Notes under the pieces: model-generated
Told to the model about the DNA's origin: nothing
The model's database searches: none
Seen by the model: the letters and a program-made list of their open reading frames with translations, nothing else
Made by a program: the position numbers and the translations under genes
NCBI GenBank assembly: GCA_033813635.1
Contig: JAPXRI010000002.1
Span: 87,026-151,025, forward strand
DNA length: 64,000 bases
Direction of reading: 5' to 3'
DNA from: JAPXRI01 sp033813635
Lineage (GTDB): Bacteria > Bacillota > Clostridia > Oscillospirales > QAMX01
Shown: in pieces, positions 51,071 through 59,627 of the stretch
Layout: each line of letters starts with the position of its first letter
Position numbering within the stretch: position 1 is the first letter of the stretch

Positions 51071-53656
51071 CTATTTGCTTAAGACTTGCTTTCTGCGTTT
51101 TAAGGTAGTAATCATTAAAAGCAACGAGGCTGCGGAAACTGTTGCCAACGCGGCAACGGACGGCGAATAGCCGGTGTTCGGAGCTTCCGACGACACATTT
51201 TTGTAAACAATTGCATAGGTTGAGAAACAATCTGTTTGGAATGTGATGGTGTTTGGCACGTCATCCAAATCCTCGAGTATGGTCGCCACGCCGTTGTGAA
51301 CCCGAATGATGGAAAACTTTTTTGTTTCGCCGTTTTTCGGCAGCAGTTCTTCGGGGATTTCAATGGTAATGGTCAACGGCTTATTTAACTGTGTGATTTT
51401 ATGCTCGATTTTGTTGCCTTCTGTGTCGACAAGCGTTTTTATAAGTGAAATATCAATAAACTGACCTAACGTATTATCGCCGATAATCTGAAATACCGCA
51501 TTTTCCTCGTCCTGCGTGGCGTCGGTGGCATTTTGAACCTTTAGGTTTACGGAAATATCATAGCCGTTTTCGAGATTTGACTGATCCTCGGCGGTTAAGG
51601 CGGCATCAAGAATTGTCTCGCTGTCTTCTTGTATGGTCATTTTCGGCGCATCATCCGATATATCCGGCTCATTCACTTCGGCATTGTTTACCACAACCCT
51701 GTATGTGCCGCTCAGTGCCGAAGCGGTCTGATTACCGTTGACGGCTGCGTTGGTATTGGTTGCGACAACATAGTAGTCATAAACGCCGGTCTTAGCGGTA
51801 TCGGGGGTATAGCTTGCTCCGGTTGCACCGGCTATGGCGGTTCCGTTTACATACCATTGGTAAGTGATTTCACCGTTGTCGCTCACGGTCGCCCCGACAT
51901 TCAGCGGTTCTGCCTCATCGCCCTTTGTGTATATCTTCGAACCGGATAAATCCGATGCAAATACAGGGACTTCCGCGTGGATAAGCGCAATTTTAACAGT
52001 AATGGTTTCAACTTCGCCGTTAACGCCGCTGTTAGATACGGCTCTAAAATGATAATACCCGTTGCAGGGGGCGGACACCGTTATTGAAGCGAAAGTAATA
52101 TTCAGCGGTTCTATGGCGGTCGCGTCGGTTTTTGTGACCGTTCCGTTTGCGCTGCTTATGTCAGTCCATATTTCCGTGCCGGATAAGGCTTCTTCGGAAG
52201 TAACCGTGTACTGGTATTTTACAATGCCCGATAACGCCGCCGATCCGCTGACGGTTAAGACGACATCATCGGTCGTTAATGTGCCGGATGTATAGGTGCC
52301 GCTGTCAATGTCCGGCGCTGTGGGCGCCTGGTTGTCCACCGCAAGGTACTCATAAGCCTGCGGGGCGGTGCTGTTTCCGGCATTATCCCTGGCGGATACG
52401 GTTATATTGCCTTTGAATTGCGGTTCGATGGTGAAGGTGGCGTTCCCTTCAGAGGCGGCGATGGTTTGGGCTTCCTGCCCCGTCACGGTATAGGTGAATT
52501 CCTTTACGCCGCTTTGGGCATCATCTGCCGACAAAGTCACCGTGACCGCATCTTTAAAGAACATGCCGAAGGTAAGGGTATTCAGGAATTTTTTAGAGTA
52601 GTCGGTACTGTACTGCACCTGGATGTTGGCGGGAGCGGCTTTATCGATTTTGCTTTCAATTATTACTGCTGATTGTCCGCCCAGGTTATCTGTAACTGTG
52701 ATTGTAAAGAATTCATTTTTATCCGCGACGAAACTGTATGTACCCTTATCGTATGTTACGGTCATATTTCCGGATATGCTGCCTTCTACCGAAACAGACG
52801 CGATGTCACCTGCATCCTTATTAACTGTAAAGGTTATCGTTTGATCCTGATTGATCCAAGTTGCCGAATTCCCGGAGACAGTAATCGCCGTTACTTGTGG
52901 TTCCGGCGCGTTGGGATCCGGGTCAATATAGCCAAAGTCATTGTTATTTAAAAGGGTTGTTCCTCTTCCGTCATCAACAAACAAATAAGGAGACAGCTCC
53001 GTATCGTTAAGATTGTACACAACAAAACCGAGTCTGTATGTACCAGAGGACAAAACTTTGAAATTTGCTAACTGCCATCCGGTGCTTCCGTAACTGCCGG
53101 TTGAATAATTACCTGTTCCGAGAACGGTTGCGCCTAAAATGCTGACTTCCGCATTGACGCCGTTTATTATAGTATTTCCCGGATTACCTATTTTCACCAA
53201 TGATACGAAAGAGGCATCGTTATAGGGATCGTAGTCGGTTGCAACATAGTTCCAACCGATTTCAAACTCGTCGCCAGCCTGAAGATCAAGATCTTTATAA
53301 ATATATGCCGCATTTGTTATATCAGGAAAAATGCCTTTGATATAGTTCTTGCTGCTTTCGGATAATCCGAGTGTGCTCGACACTGTCTCGAAAATCCCGG
53401 AACTCCCGCTGGGCACCAAAACAGCCATTTTAGTCCCTTTTGCATCAACTTTCCATATATTACCGGTATTTACCAGAATTTCCCTGTTTGTCTCGGCGGT
53501 GACCGTACCGCTGCCTGTAATCCAACCACCCATTCCGTCTTCAAATCCAAGATTTAAGGGGGCTGTTATAGCTTCACCGTGTACCAAAGGTCTCCACTGA
53601 AAGAACATTGTGAGTACGATGGAAAAAACTAGGATTGCCGATAATTTTTTCTTCAT
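51071..53656 (-). CDS. Cell-wall-anchored surface protein with Ig-like domains
   Basis: This is an about 861-residue exported protein. A signal peptide comes first (MKKKLSAILVFSIVLTMFF). A lectin-like or anchor-type domain follows (about 30-240). Several Ig-like beta-sandwich repeats come next (VTAITVSGNSATWINQDQ; ITYQWYVNGTAIAGATGASY). The C-terminus carries a sortase-type signal APNTG, a hydrophobic stretch and KRRK. ATG 53656 has GGGGGTCG upstream. No sortase gene is in the window. Probably an adhesin or substrate-binding wall protein. Confidence 0.85.
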   Translation of the reverse strand: MKKKLSAILVFSIVLTMFFQWRPLVHGEAITAPLNLGFEDGMGGWITGSGTVTAETNREILVNTGNIWKVDAKGTKMAVLVPSGSSGIFETVSSTLGLSESSKNYIKGIFPDITNAAYIYKDLDLQAGDEFEIGWNYVATDYDPYNDASFVSLVKIGNPGNTIINGVNAEVSILGATVLGTGNYSTGSYGSTGWQLANFKVLSSGTYRLGFVVYNLNDTELSPYLFVDDGRGTTLLNNNDFGYIDPDPNAPEPQVTAITVSGNSATWINQDQTITFTVNKDAGDIASVSVEGSISGNMTVTYDKGTYSFVADKNEFFTITVTDNLGGQSAVIIESKIDKAAPANIQVQYSTDYSKKFLNTLTFGMFFKDAVTVTLSADDAQSGVKEFTYTVTGQEAQTIAASEGNATFTIEPQFKGNITVSARDNAGNSTAPQAYEYLAVDNQAPTAPDIDSGTYTSGTLTTDDVVLTVSGSAALSGIVKYQYTVTSEEALSGTEIWTDISSANGTVTKTDATAIEPLNITFASITVSAPCNGYYHFRAVSNSGVNGEVETITVKIALIHAEVPVFASDLSGSKIYTKGDEAEPLNVGATVSDNGEITYQWYVNGTAIAGATGASYTPDTAKTGVYDYYVVATNTNAAVNGNQTASALSGTYRVVVNNAEVNEPDISDDAPKMTIQEDSETILDAALTAEDQSNLENGYDISVNLKVQNATDATQDEENAVFQIIGDNTLGQFIDISLIKTLVDTEGNKIEHKITQLNKPLTITIEIPEELLPKNGETKKFSIIRVHNGVATILEDLDDVPNTITFQTDCFSTYAIVYKNVSSEAPNTGYSPSVAALATVSAASLLLMITTLKRRKQVLSK

Positions 53657-53696
53657 AATAATAACGACCCCCAAAATTGCAATTATTTTTTGTGAT

Positions 53697-53724
53697 ATTA
53701 TAACATTATTATTGCGTCTGTCAA
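53697..53724 (-). promoter_or_regulatory. Promoter of the surface-protein gene
   Basis: TTGACA (53724-53719), 16-base spacer, TATAAT (53702-53697). Confidence 0.8.
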
Positions 53725-53995
53725 GATGTTTTCTTTGTAAAAGGGTCACTAAAGTCAGCACCCTTCGGCGCTTACATATATTTTTGAGATAAACTAAGCC
53801 CTAACGCTTACATTCTGGCGACTCAAAGAAACGCACCTTTTTGCGGCCATATTGATGATCTCTTATCATCGGCTCTTTAAAGGTAAAGAACCGGTTAAGA
53901 CGCTTTTAAGGCTTAACCGGTATAATTGCATATAACAGAAAACGGATGCTGCGTTAAGGACAGTGAAGCTCTTCAGCCGGTCCGATCAAAAGCAA
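53725..53995. other. Gap without a gene
   Basis: Apart from the hairpin at 53891-53920 I see no gene, RNA signature or repeat. Confidence 0.5.
53882..53920 (-). terminator. Terminator-like hairpin of the TetR-regulated operon
   Basis: CCGGTTAAG (53891-53899) and CTTAACCGG (53912-53920), followed on the - strand by TTCTTTACCT, 76 bases after the stop at 53996. Confidence 0.55.
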
Positions 53996-54214
53996 CTAAG
54001 TATAACAGCACCTGTCTACTGCCGACCCGCTTCCCTTTTCGTTTTCAGGATGTTTCCGCTTCCTCAGAAAATCTCGCTTAATCAATGACCGCACGTATTC
54101 CTCCTCCACTTTCTCGCACAGACAAAATTCCCTTACCCGGTCAAATATTGCATTGTTGAGTTTTACAGCTTCATAGCTGTACAAATACATTAAGCTCATT
54201 CCTGTCAGCTCCAT
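53996..54214 (-). CDS. Small hypothetical protein
   Basis: A 72-residue frame follows the 54244-54690 gene by 29 bases, and the 53882-53920 hairpin lies after it. The product is charged, with MYLYSYEAVKLNNAIFDRV and a Lys/Arg-rich tail, and no recognised motif. The ribosome binding site (GAG) is weak. It may be a real small gene of the operon or a chance frame. Confidence 0.35.
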   Translation of the reverse strand: MELTGMSLMYLYSYEAVKLNNAIFDRVREFCLCEKVEEEYVRSLIKRDFLRKRKHPENEKGSGSAVDRCCYT

Positions 54215-54243
54215 ATGTCAATTAATCTCAGAGCGTTGCTCTG

Positions 54244-54690
54244 TTATGTTTTTATACTTATAGACAGCTTGCAGCAATCCCCGGCCATTAACGTGCTTTC
54301 AACAGCTATGCTTCCGGCATCAATTTCGCCTAAGGCGGCAATCATAGCAATCATCGGATTAAGACACCAGCCGCTGCACGGGTTTGCTCCGCCCATCTTC
54401 TTTGACAGCGCGCAGAGTTTGCACGATGTTGCTGTGGCGGCGTAGCCGTCCGCAGTTCTCTTCACCGTCCAGTCGGCGCAGCCATAGATTTCGGCAAGCC
54501 TGCGGAAGACGTCCTCAACGCTTTGAATCCCCAGCTGCTGATTCAGATAGAGCGCCGTATGAGCCTGCCTTTTTTTCTTTTCTTCAACAACCATGTCCAA
54601 TACCTTCAGCTTCTCGTAGGTGTTTACAGTCTCCGCTACGGATGCCGCATATGTGTTTTGCAGCATGACTAGTATTTTTTCCGCTTCCAT
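54244..54690 (-). CDS. Cys-rich protein, possibly ATC-hydrolase-like
   Basis: This 148-residue protein has a helical N-terminal half and a Cys-rich C-terminal half: TSCKLCALSKKMGG, PCSGWCLNP and TLMAGDCCKLSI. The spacing resembles the L-2-amino-thiazoline-4-carboxylate hydrolase-like family, but I am not sure. The cysteines could bind a metal or cluster. AAGGAGA lies 8 bases before the ATG. A TetR-type operator lies between its -35 and -10, so the upstream TetR gene likely represses it. Confidence 0.55.
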   Translation of the reverse strand: MEAEKILVMLQNTYAASVAETVNTYEKLKVLDMVVEEKKKRQAHTALYLNQQLGIQSVEDVFRRLAEIYGCADWTVKRTADGYAATATSCKLCALSKKMGGANPCSGWCLNPMIAMIAALGEIDAGSIAVESTLMAGDCCKLSISIKT

Positions 54691-54719
54691 TTTAATATCT
54701 CCTTTTCAAAATATTATTA

Positions 54720-54731
54720 TAACGTTCGTTA
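54720..54731. promoter_or_regulatory. TetR operator 1
   Basis: TAACGTTCGTTA, a 5+2+5 dyad, lies in the spacer between TTGCCG and TATAAT of the 54690 gene promoter (- strand). It is identical to operator 2. Confidence 0.75.
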
Positions 54732-54791
54732 AGTATCCGGCAAATGTAAAACGGCAATTTTTCATGCCGCCTACATTTCCAAGATCTCTGG

Positions 54792-55361
54792 CTAAGACCG
54801 CTGCTTGCAGCCCTGTAAAACAATGGATATCTCTTCCCTTATTTCATCCTCGGATAGATATCGATTCTTCACAATAATGTTTTCTATCATTGTTTCTATC
54901 AAATGCACCAAGGTTCTCACTACCGCTTTTTCGTTGCTCATATTCTTCGTATATGGTCTTAGAATTTCGCGGTGCCTGGGTAAAATACTCTTTTCCCATT
55001 CATCCATAATATTCATCAGCTCTTCGTCGCCGTCAAATAACAGGTAAACCTTGATGCCGAGACGATAAACCTGTTTGTCGTAGTCGCTCAGGAAGTTCAA
55101 GTTATATACAAACTGTGTATATAAATCGATTGCATTGTCAGTTTTCAAGGTTGATGTCTGCTTCTTTATAATGCTGAAAAATTCCTTTTTAATTATCTCA
55201 TCAAACAGCTCTTTTTTATTTTTGTAGTAATAATAAATCATAGGGAGAGAGCAGTTTACATCTTTGGCGATATTGCGTATAGTTGTACCGTAATAACCGT
55301 TGGCGTTGAAATGCTCGACCGCAACCTCTTTTATTTTCGCTCTTAGATCTATACCAGCCAT
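54792..55361 (-). CDS. TetR-family transcriptional repressor
   Basis: This 189-residue regulator has an N-terminal HTH (residues 1-50, NANGYYGTTIRNIAKDVNCS; LPMIYYYYKNKKELFDEII) and an all-helical ligand domain. TetR proteins dissociate from DNA on binding a small molecule. An identical 12-base dyad lies at its own promoter (55380-55391) and at that of the downstream gene (54720-54731), so it very likely autoregulates and controls that gene. ATG 55361 has AAGGTGGC upstream. Confidence 0.92.
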   Translation of the reverse strand: MAGIDLRAKIKEVAVEHFNANGYYGTTIRNIAKDVNCSLPMIYYYYKNKKELFDEIIKKEFFSIIKKQTSTLKTDNAIDLYTQFVYNLNFLSDYDKQVYRLGIKVYLLFDGDEELMNIMDEWEKSILPRHREILRPYTKNMSNEKAVVRTLVHLIETMIENIIVKNRYLSEDEIREEISIVLQGCKQRS

Positions 55362-55379
55362 AATAAAGCCACCTTATTT

Positions 55380-55391
55380 TAACGTTCGTTA
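55380..55391. promoter_or_regulatory. TetR operator 2
   Basis: TAACGTTCGTTA lies directly after the -10 box of the tetR promoter and would cover the transcription start. Confidence 0.8.
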
Positions 55392-55393
55392 GA

Positions 55394-55422
55394 ATTATAT
55401 CATACCGATTTTCGTTTGTCAA
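55394..55422 (-). promoter_or_regulatory. Consensus promoter of the tetR gene
   Basis: TTGACA (55422-55417), 17-base spacer, TATAAT (55399-55394). Confidence 0.9.
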
Positions 55423-55455
55423 TAGCTTTATTAAAAACACCGGCTCTACAATCAA

Positions 55456-55497
55456 TAAATGTTGGGGTTCGAGAAAGAACCCCAACATTATATTTAA
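55456..55497. repeat. Palindromic dispersed repeat, copy 2
   Basis: AATGTTGGGGTTC and GAACCCCAACATT form a 13-bp perfect stem around a 5-6 base loop. It may also terminate the glycosidase-like gene, though no T tract follows on the - strand. Confidence 0.6.
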
Positions 55498-55592
55498 AAA
55501 AAGGTAGAGCATAACGTTGAGAACAATTATGGAAGGCTGTTTTTTACATACCCTTTTAAAAGGCTAAAAGGGTAACCATCTTTTCCCTTTTT

Positions 55593-57629
55593 TTATATTG
55601 TTATTTTCTCACCGATTTTTGCCGTATGAACCTTTCCGTCTTCGATTACCTCAAAGCTATCACCGCTGATATTCACACAGAACATTTTGTTGCAGAGCCT
55701 TGCGTTCTCGACCTTCATATTCTCGGCAGGTCTTGCTTTAACCGGACATACTGTAATGTTTCCTTCAAAGTCAGCCGTGATGCCGAATATATAAAAGAAA
55801 ATCATTTGTGCACAGGAAACAGAGCTTATGTCGCCCTGTAAAGGCGTGTCTTCGCGGTTCATAATCATATTTGAGGCACAGGAATCGCCCATATACGGCA
55901 TGCGGGCACCCCACCAGTACACGCGGCGTAAAATATCAGTAGCCAGTTTATCGTAGCCCGTTTGGTAAAGCTGTGCGCAAATCTGCATTGTAAAGAGTGT
56001 ACATATCCCACCGCCCCCATTATCGATATCATCCTGATCGTACGCCTCATCAAGCTTAGACATGCTATGTAACCCGAATTTTGAAAGAAATTCCGTTTCA
56101 TTTAAATGTGATATGAGTTTTTCGCGAATATCATCATCAATGACAGGGCTGTTTAAAAACTTAAACATTTGCACTGTGTAACGAGTGTCACGTTTGCCTT
56201 CATTATTTATAAAGTCATACCACTGCTTGTCTTCATTCCAGAGTTCCTTTAACTTTTCTTTAAGGGCTGCCGCACGCTTAGGCAGTTCTTCATCAGGCTG
56301 ACCTGCAAATACCGTAAGCTCGTATACACGCATATAATTTAAATATCTTCTTGCATTCAGGTCAGGCATAATCCCATTGTAAACCAACGAGCGACGCAGT
56401 TCCAGATGGGCATTGCCGCCTTCGCCGTAATCGTAGAGCTCAACTTCTTTTGTAACATCATCGCAGACATAGGCGTGATATCTCATCAATTCCAATACGG
56501 TTTTATCCCCGACCTTTTCAAATAGGAATTCCTTTTCCCCCGTAAGTAAAACATGATAGTACACCATCAGAATAATTTTCTCCTGATTTATCTGATACCA
56601 TGGACCGATTGCCCCTCCGGTTACAGGATTCAGGGCGTACGACTCTGTAAGGTCATTTTTCAAATATGCCTTCAGCTGCTTTTTATTCCCTTCAGGATCA
56701 TAAAGCGGGTGTAGCATAAGGCCACCGCTGTAATCCCAAAGGTAGGAACACATGCATGCACCGTTTATACTGCCCGTGCTGAAATACGGAATCATGCAAA
56801 GGTCCGGGTTTTCCCAGCGGCAAAGAATATAGGTCACCAGTGATCTGTAATAAAGCGTGTCAAGCTCGGGTGCATCTGTGGAAAGGCGCGGAAGATTACC
56901 ATGAATTCGGGCTGTCTCTTTTAACAGCCATTTAAAAGAAGCCTCAATAAGCTCTTCATATTTGTCTGAAGCATAAACTGCCTCTCCCATCGACTGCTCA
57001 GCAGAGCCCATGTGCATTGAAAAGTAAATGGTGAGACTTCCGTCTGCAGGAATGGTAATTTCATTTTCCCAAAGATAAGCCGTTTTGAACATTTTCATAT
57101 TCTGCAAAGAAGCTGTAAGCCGAAATGCAGCACCCCCAGCCTCCGCGCTCAGTATTCTCTCTGTTGCCGCATAATCCTCTAGACGGCCTTTTTCCGCCGG
57201 GGGCCCTGAGAAATCCCACAAATCCACTTTCTGAGTGCAGCCCCGGTACATCACCTGCAATGGTACCACCCGGTCTGCTTTCAGCTTGTTAGTGTAAACA
57301 ACCTTCAAAACCACTGTACGCATTCCCGGTATAACGGCAGTCAGTGTATCCATTTTAAAAGAATCTGTGCTGCCGTGGCGGTACATGGCGTTAGGCAGCC
57401 ACTCCCAGCTTTCGGCCCTTACCTTTTCACCGTCCGTTCTTATATCAAAACGAAAGCCGGTATTTGAAAAAGGGCAGCCCTGAAAGCACTCGGCAGCAGC
57501 AACGGAGTATTCCGGCGTCCGAATTGAAGCAATGTCCGCGCATATGCCAAGATCCCTTTCCTCCAAAACATTGTTTTTGCTGTGAAAGCCGTAGATGCAG
57601 GCGTTAAAAAGCTCTGTGTAGTTTTTCAT
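55593..57629 (-). CDS. Six-hairpin glycosidase-like protein
   Basis: This 678-residue protein has an N-terminal beta-sandwich (about 1-220) and an (alpha/alpha)6-barrel-like region (about 240-600). Motifs are CMCSYLWDYSGGLML (acidic residue at the barrel), GAIGPWYQINQEKIILM, ELYDYGEGGNAHLELRRS and DQDDIDNGGGGICTLFTMQ. The architecture recalls GH63/GH78/MGH1-like enzymes, but the precise family is uncertain. No signal peptide. AAAGG precedes the ATG. It is upstream of the tetR gene on the same strand. Confidence 0.65.
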   Translation of the reverse strand: MKNYTELFNACIYGFHSKNNVLEERDLGICADIASIRTPEYSVAAAECFQGCPFSNTGFRFDIRTDGEKVRAESWEWLPNAMYRHGSTDSFKMDTLTAVIPGMRTVVLKVVYTNKLKADRVVPLQVMYRGCTQKVDLWDFSGPPAEKGRLEDYAATERILSAEAGGAAFRLTASLQNMKMFKTAYLWENEITIPADGSLTIYFSMHMGSAEQSMGEAVYASDKYEELIEASFKWLLKETARIHGNLPRLSTDAPELDTLYYRSLVTYILCRWENPDLCMIPYFSTGSINGACMCSYLWDYSGGLMLHPLYDPEGNKKQLKAYLKNDLTESYALNPVTGGAIGPWYQINQEKIILMVYYHVLLTGEKEFLFEKVGDKTVLELMRYHAYVCDDVTKEVELYDYGEGGNAHLELRRSLVYNGIMPDLNARRYLNYMRVYELTVFAGQPDEELPKRAAALKEKLKELWNEDKQWYDFINNEGKRDTRYTVQMFKFLNSPVIDDDIREKLISHLNETEFLSKFGLHSMSKLDEAYDQDDIDNGGGGICTLFTMQICAQLYQTGYDKLATDILRRVYWWGARMPYMGDSCASNMIMNREDTPLQGDISSVSCAQMIFFYIFGITADFEGNITVCPVKARPAENMKVENARLCNKMFCVNISGDSFEVIEDGKVHTAKIGEKITI

Positions 57630-57765
57630 AAATGCAACCTTTTAGTTTCAAATAAACTTTTTCTCTTTTAGGGGTTATTTAATTCCCGGGCGGCTTGTTT
57701 ATTATAGTAAAATTAAATTCATCTTGCAGAAGCTTGTCATATTCCTTGAGCAAATCGGGTATTGG

Positions 57766-58080
57766 CTATTTAAAATATTCCTGTCCCAGCAAATCAGCTG
57801 CAAGCAACGCATCGTATAATTGATCCGGCGTAACATCTCCCGACATATTGTGAATTAATCCACCGGGAGCACACGCTTTTTCGGTTGCAATATGCACACG
57901 TTCCAAATCGGTTACTCCCACTTCCTTCAAGGTAACCGGGAGACCTACGCTGTGATAGAAATCCATAACTTCCTTGATTTCTTCTTTTGGCGCACTCTCG
58001 AGGATTAACTGGGCAATCGTACCGAATGCCACCAGCTGACCGTGCACCGTATTTTCGCACTCGGGTAATGCCGTGAATCT
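57766..58080 (-). pseudogene. gldA: C-terminal fragment of glycerol dehydrogenase
   Basis: The - strand frame from about 58080 reads RFTALPECENTVHGQLVAFG, then TIAQLILE and GLPVTLKEVGV to a stop at 57766. This matches the last third of GldA, including the His of the Zn site in the HG-x-VAFG region. A TAA just upstream and the missing NAD and N-terminal domains show it is a truncated relic. Confidence 0.8.
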
Positions 58081-58195
58081 GCTTTACAGTTTTTAATCAG
58101 CATAATGTGGCTTATTTTGCTGATCCTCCCTTATTTAATTATAACCTCAATGATTATATGATGTCAATATTTCACATATTATACTCAAGATAAAA

Positions 58196-58236
58196 CCACT
58201 CTGTCATTGATGATATCCGTATCGTTGACAGAGTGG
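58196..58236. terminator. Bidirectional terminator
   Basis: An 11-bp perfect stem, CCACTCTGTCA/TGACAGAGTGG, has T tracts on both sides (CTTTTC on +, TTTTATC on -). It would end the 58363-59361 gene. Confidence 0.75.
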
Positions 58237-58362
58237 CTTTTCTATTAGATAAAGCCGGTAATATGGGCGTTTTCTGGCCTTTTCATTGCTTGGCTGAGTG
58301 TCGTCTGCAAGGGAGATGCTTAAAAAAAGCAATGCGAAAGCCGAACATGCCATCCGGGCGAT

Positions 58363-59361
58363 TTACTCCTCTTCGGCGCCAAAGCGGAAGGAGCTTACGG
58401 CGCACTGACCGGGTTCGAGGTGAATCGCGTCGTTGTATCTTAAGGCATCTGTCAGGCAGGCGTGGTAGGAGCTCAGAATGAAGGGGACAAGGATATAACG
58501 ATAGCCGAAGGTGCTGTTCCATTCCTGGCCCAAAAAGGCGCGGCACATCAGCATGCCTTTAAAGGTTTTCTCGTCCCAGTTCATTGTAAAGCTGAGGCCC
58601 GATTTTCTGTTGCGGATTTTTAAGCTGCTGCCGATATTGTTGAGATAGAGCATCGAGAGCTCGGGCTCCTTTGATGAAAAGGGAGGGATTCGACGTGCGT
58701 CGATTGTTTTGCCGTCTATTGTGAAATACGGCCAGACACCGATTTCCTCCGGGGTTGTAACACCGTTTTTGTCGGTGTTAAGCAGGTGGAAGGTGCCGGA
58801 TTCCATCTCGACCTCGCAGTTCTCATCGAGGAACGGGCGGCTGATGTTCGGGTGGTGTCCCCAAGTGAAATCCATCGGAAGAAACGACAGGTTTGTGACC
58901 TTTTCGTCAAAATACAGGTGCGCGTCGCCCGTGCGCAGGGTCATGGTTTTTTCGAGCGTCAGCGGGAGCGTATTCGTCCTTACAAAGGTCTTTATCGACA
59001 GAACTTCCGGAGTGTCCTCAATCACAGAGTACTCCCACGCGAGGAAGCGGATATCTCCGAAGCGCTCGATCGGGGTCTTGTTGTAAACACAGGGTTCACC
59101 GGCGTTGGGAAACGCCTCAAACCAGCCGCCGACATAGGGCTCCCGTCCGCAGTTCGGCTGGCCGAGCAGGTCAAGCCCGTTCGGGGAACGCCAGAAAAAA
59201 TCCGTATCCGTTTTTTTATAGACAAATTCCGCTATGTCCGAGCCTTTGTCCAGCAGCACAAGCGCCGAAACAAGCTCGTTTTCCATAAGCAGGCTGCGGC
59301 AGCCGTTTAAGGTTATTTCCTTGAAGCGGCACCCATAATTTCTGTTTGACATGTAGTGCAT
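58363..59361 (-). CDS. Aldose 1-epimerase-like (DUF4432 type) protein
   Basis: This 332-residue protein has the galactose-mutarotase-like beta-supersandwich. Visible are GGWFEAFPNAGEP, DFTWGHHPNISRPF (catalytic His candidates), and a C-terminal LGQEWNSTFGYRY and HLEPGQCAVSSFRFG. Such proteins interconvert sugar anomers or related sugar acids; the substrate is unclear. GGGAGG lies 8 bases before the ATG. It is divergent from the glycyl radical enzyme gene 267 bases away. Confidence 0.75.
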   Translation of the reverse strand: MHYMSNRNYGCRFKEITLNGCRSLLMENELVSALVLLDKGSDIAEFVYKKTDTDFFWRSPNGLDLLGQPNCGREPYVGGWFEAFPNAGEPCVYNKTPIERFGDIRFLAWEYSVIEDTPEVLSIKTFVRTNTLPLTLEKTMTLRTGDAHLYFDEKVTNLSFLPMDFTWGHHPNISRPFLDENCEVEMESGTFHLLNTDKNGVTTPEEIGVWPYFTIDGKTIDARRIPPFSSKEPELSMLYLNNIGSSLKIRNRKSGLSFTMNWDEKTFKGMLMCRAFLGQEWNSTFGYRYILVPFILSSYHACLTDALRYNDAIHLEPGQCAVSSFRFGAEEE

Positions 59362-59627
59362 ATTCTAATCCTCCCGCCTTTTATTATCCCGCTTATTATA
59401 CCACATGGAAACGCGATGCAACAGATAATTGCTCCGGCGTCGCGATTTTTATTTGATAATCCGGATGGGTAAAAGTGAAACACTTATCTACACTATTCCG
59501 AGGACCTGTGATATAATTATTATAAGTAACGCATAACAGGGTATGTCGCTTCCGCGGCGGCAATGTGGATTCCGCAGCTACGGTATCGCGGCAAGATAAA
59601 TACTACTTTTTTTAAAAGGTGCGGGTT

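Noticed and set aside
45802..58300. Active integrative element
   Set aside because: No integrase, relaxase or second attachment copy was found, and the excisionase-like gene is broken.
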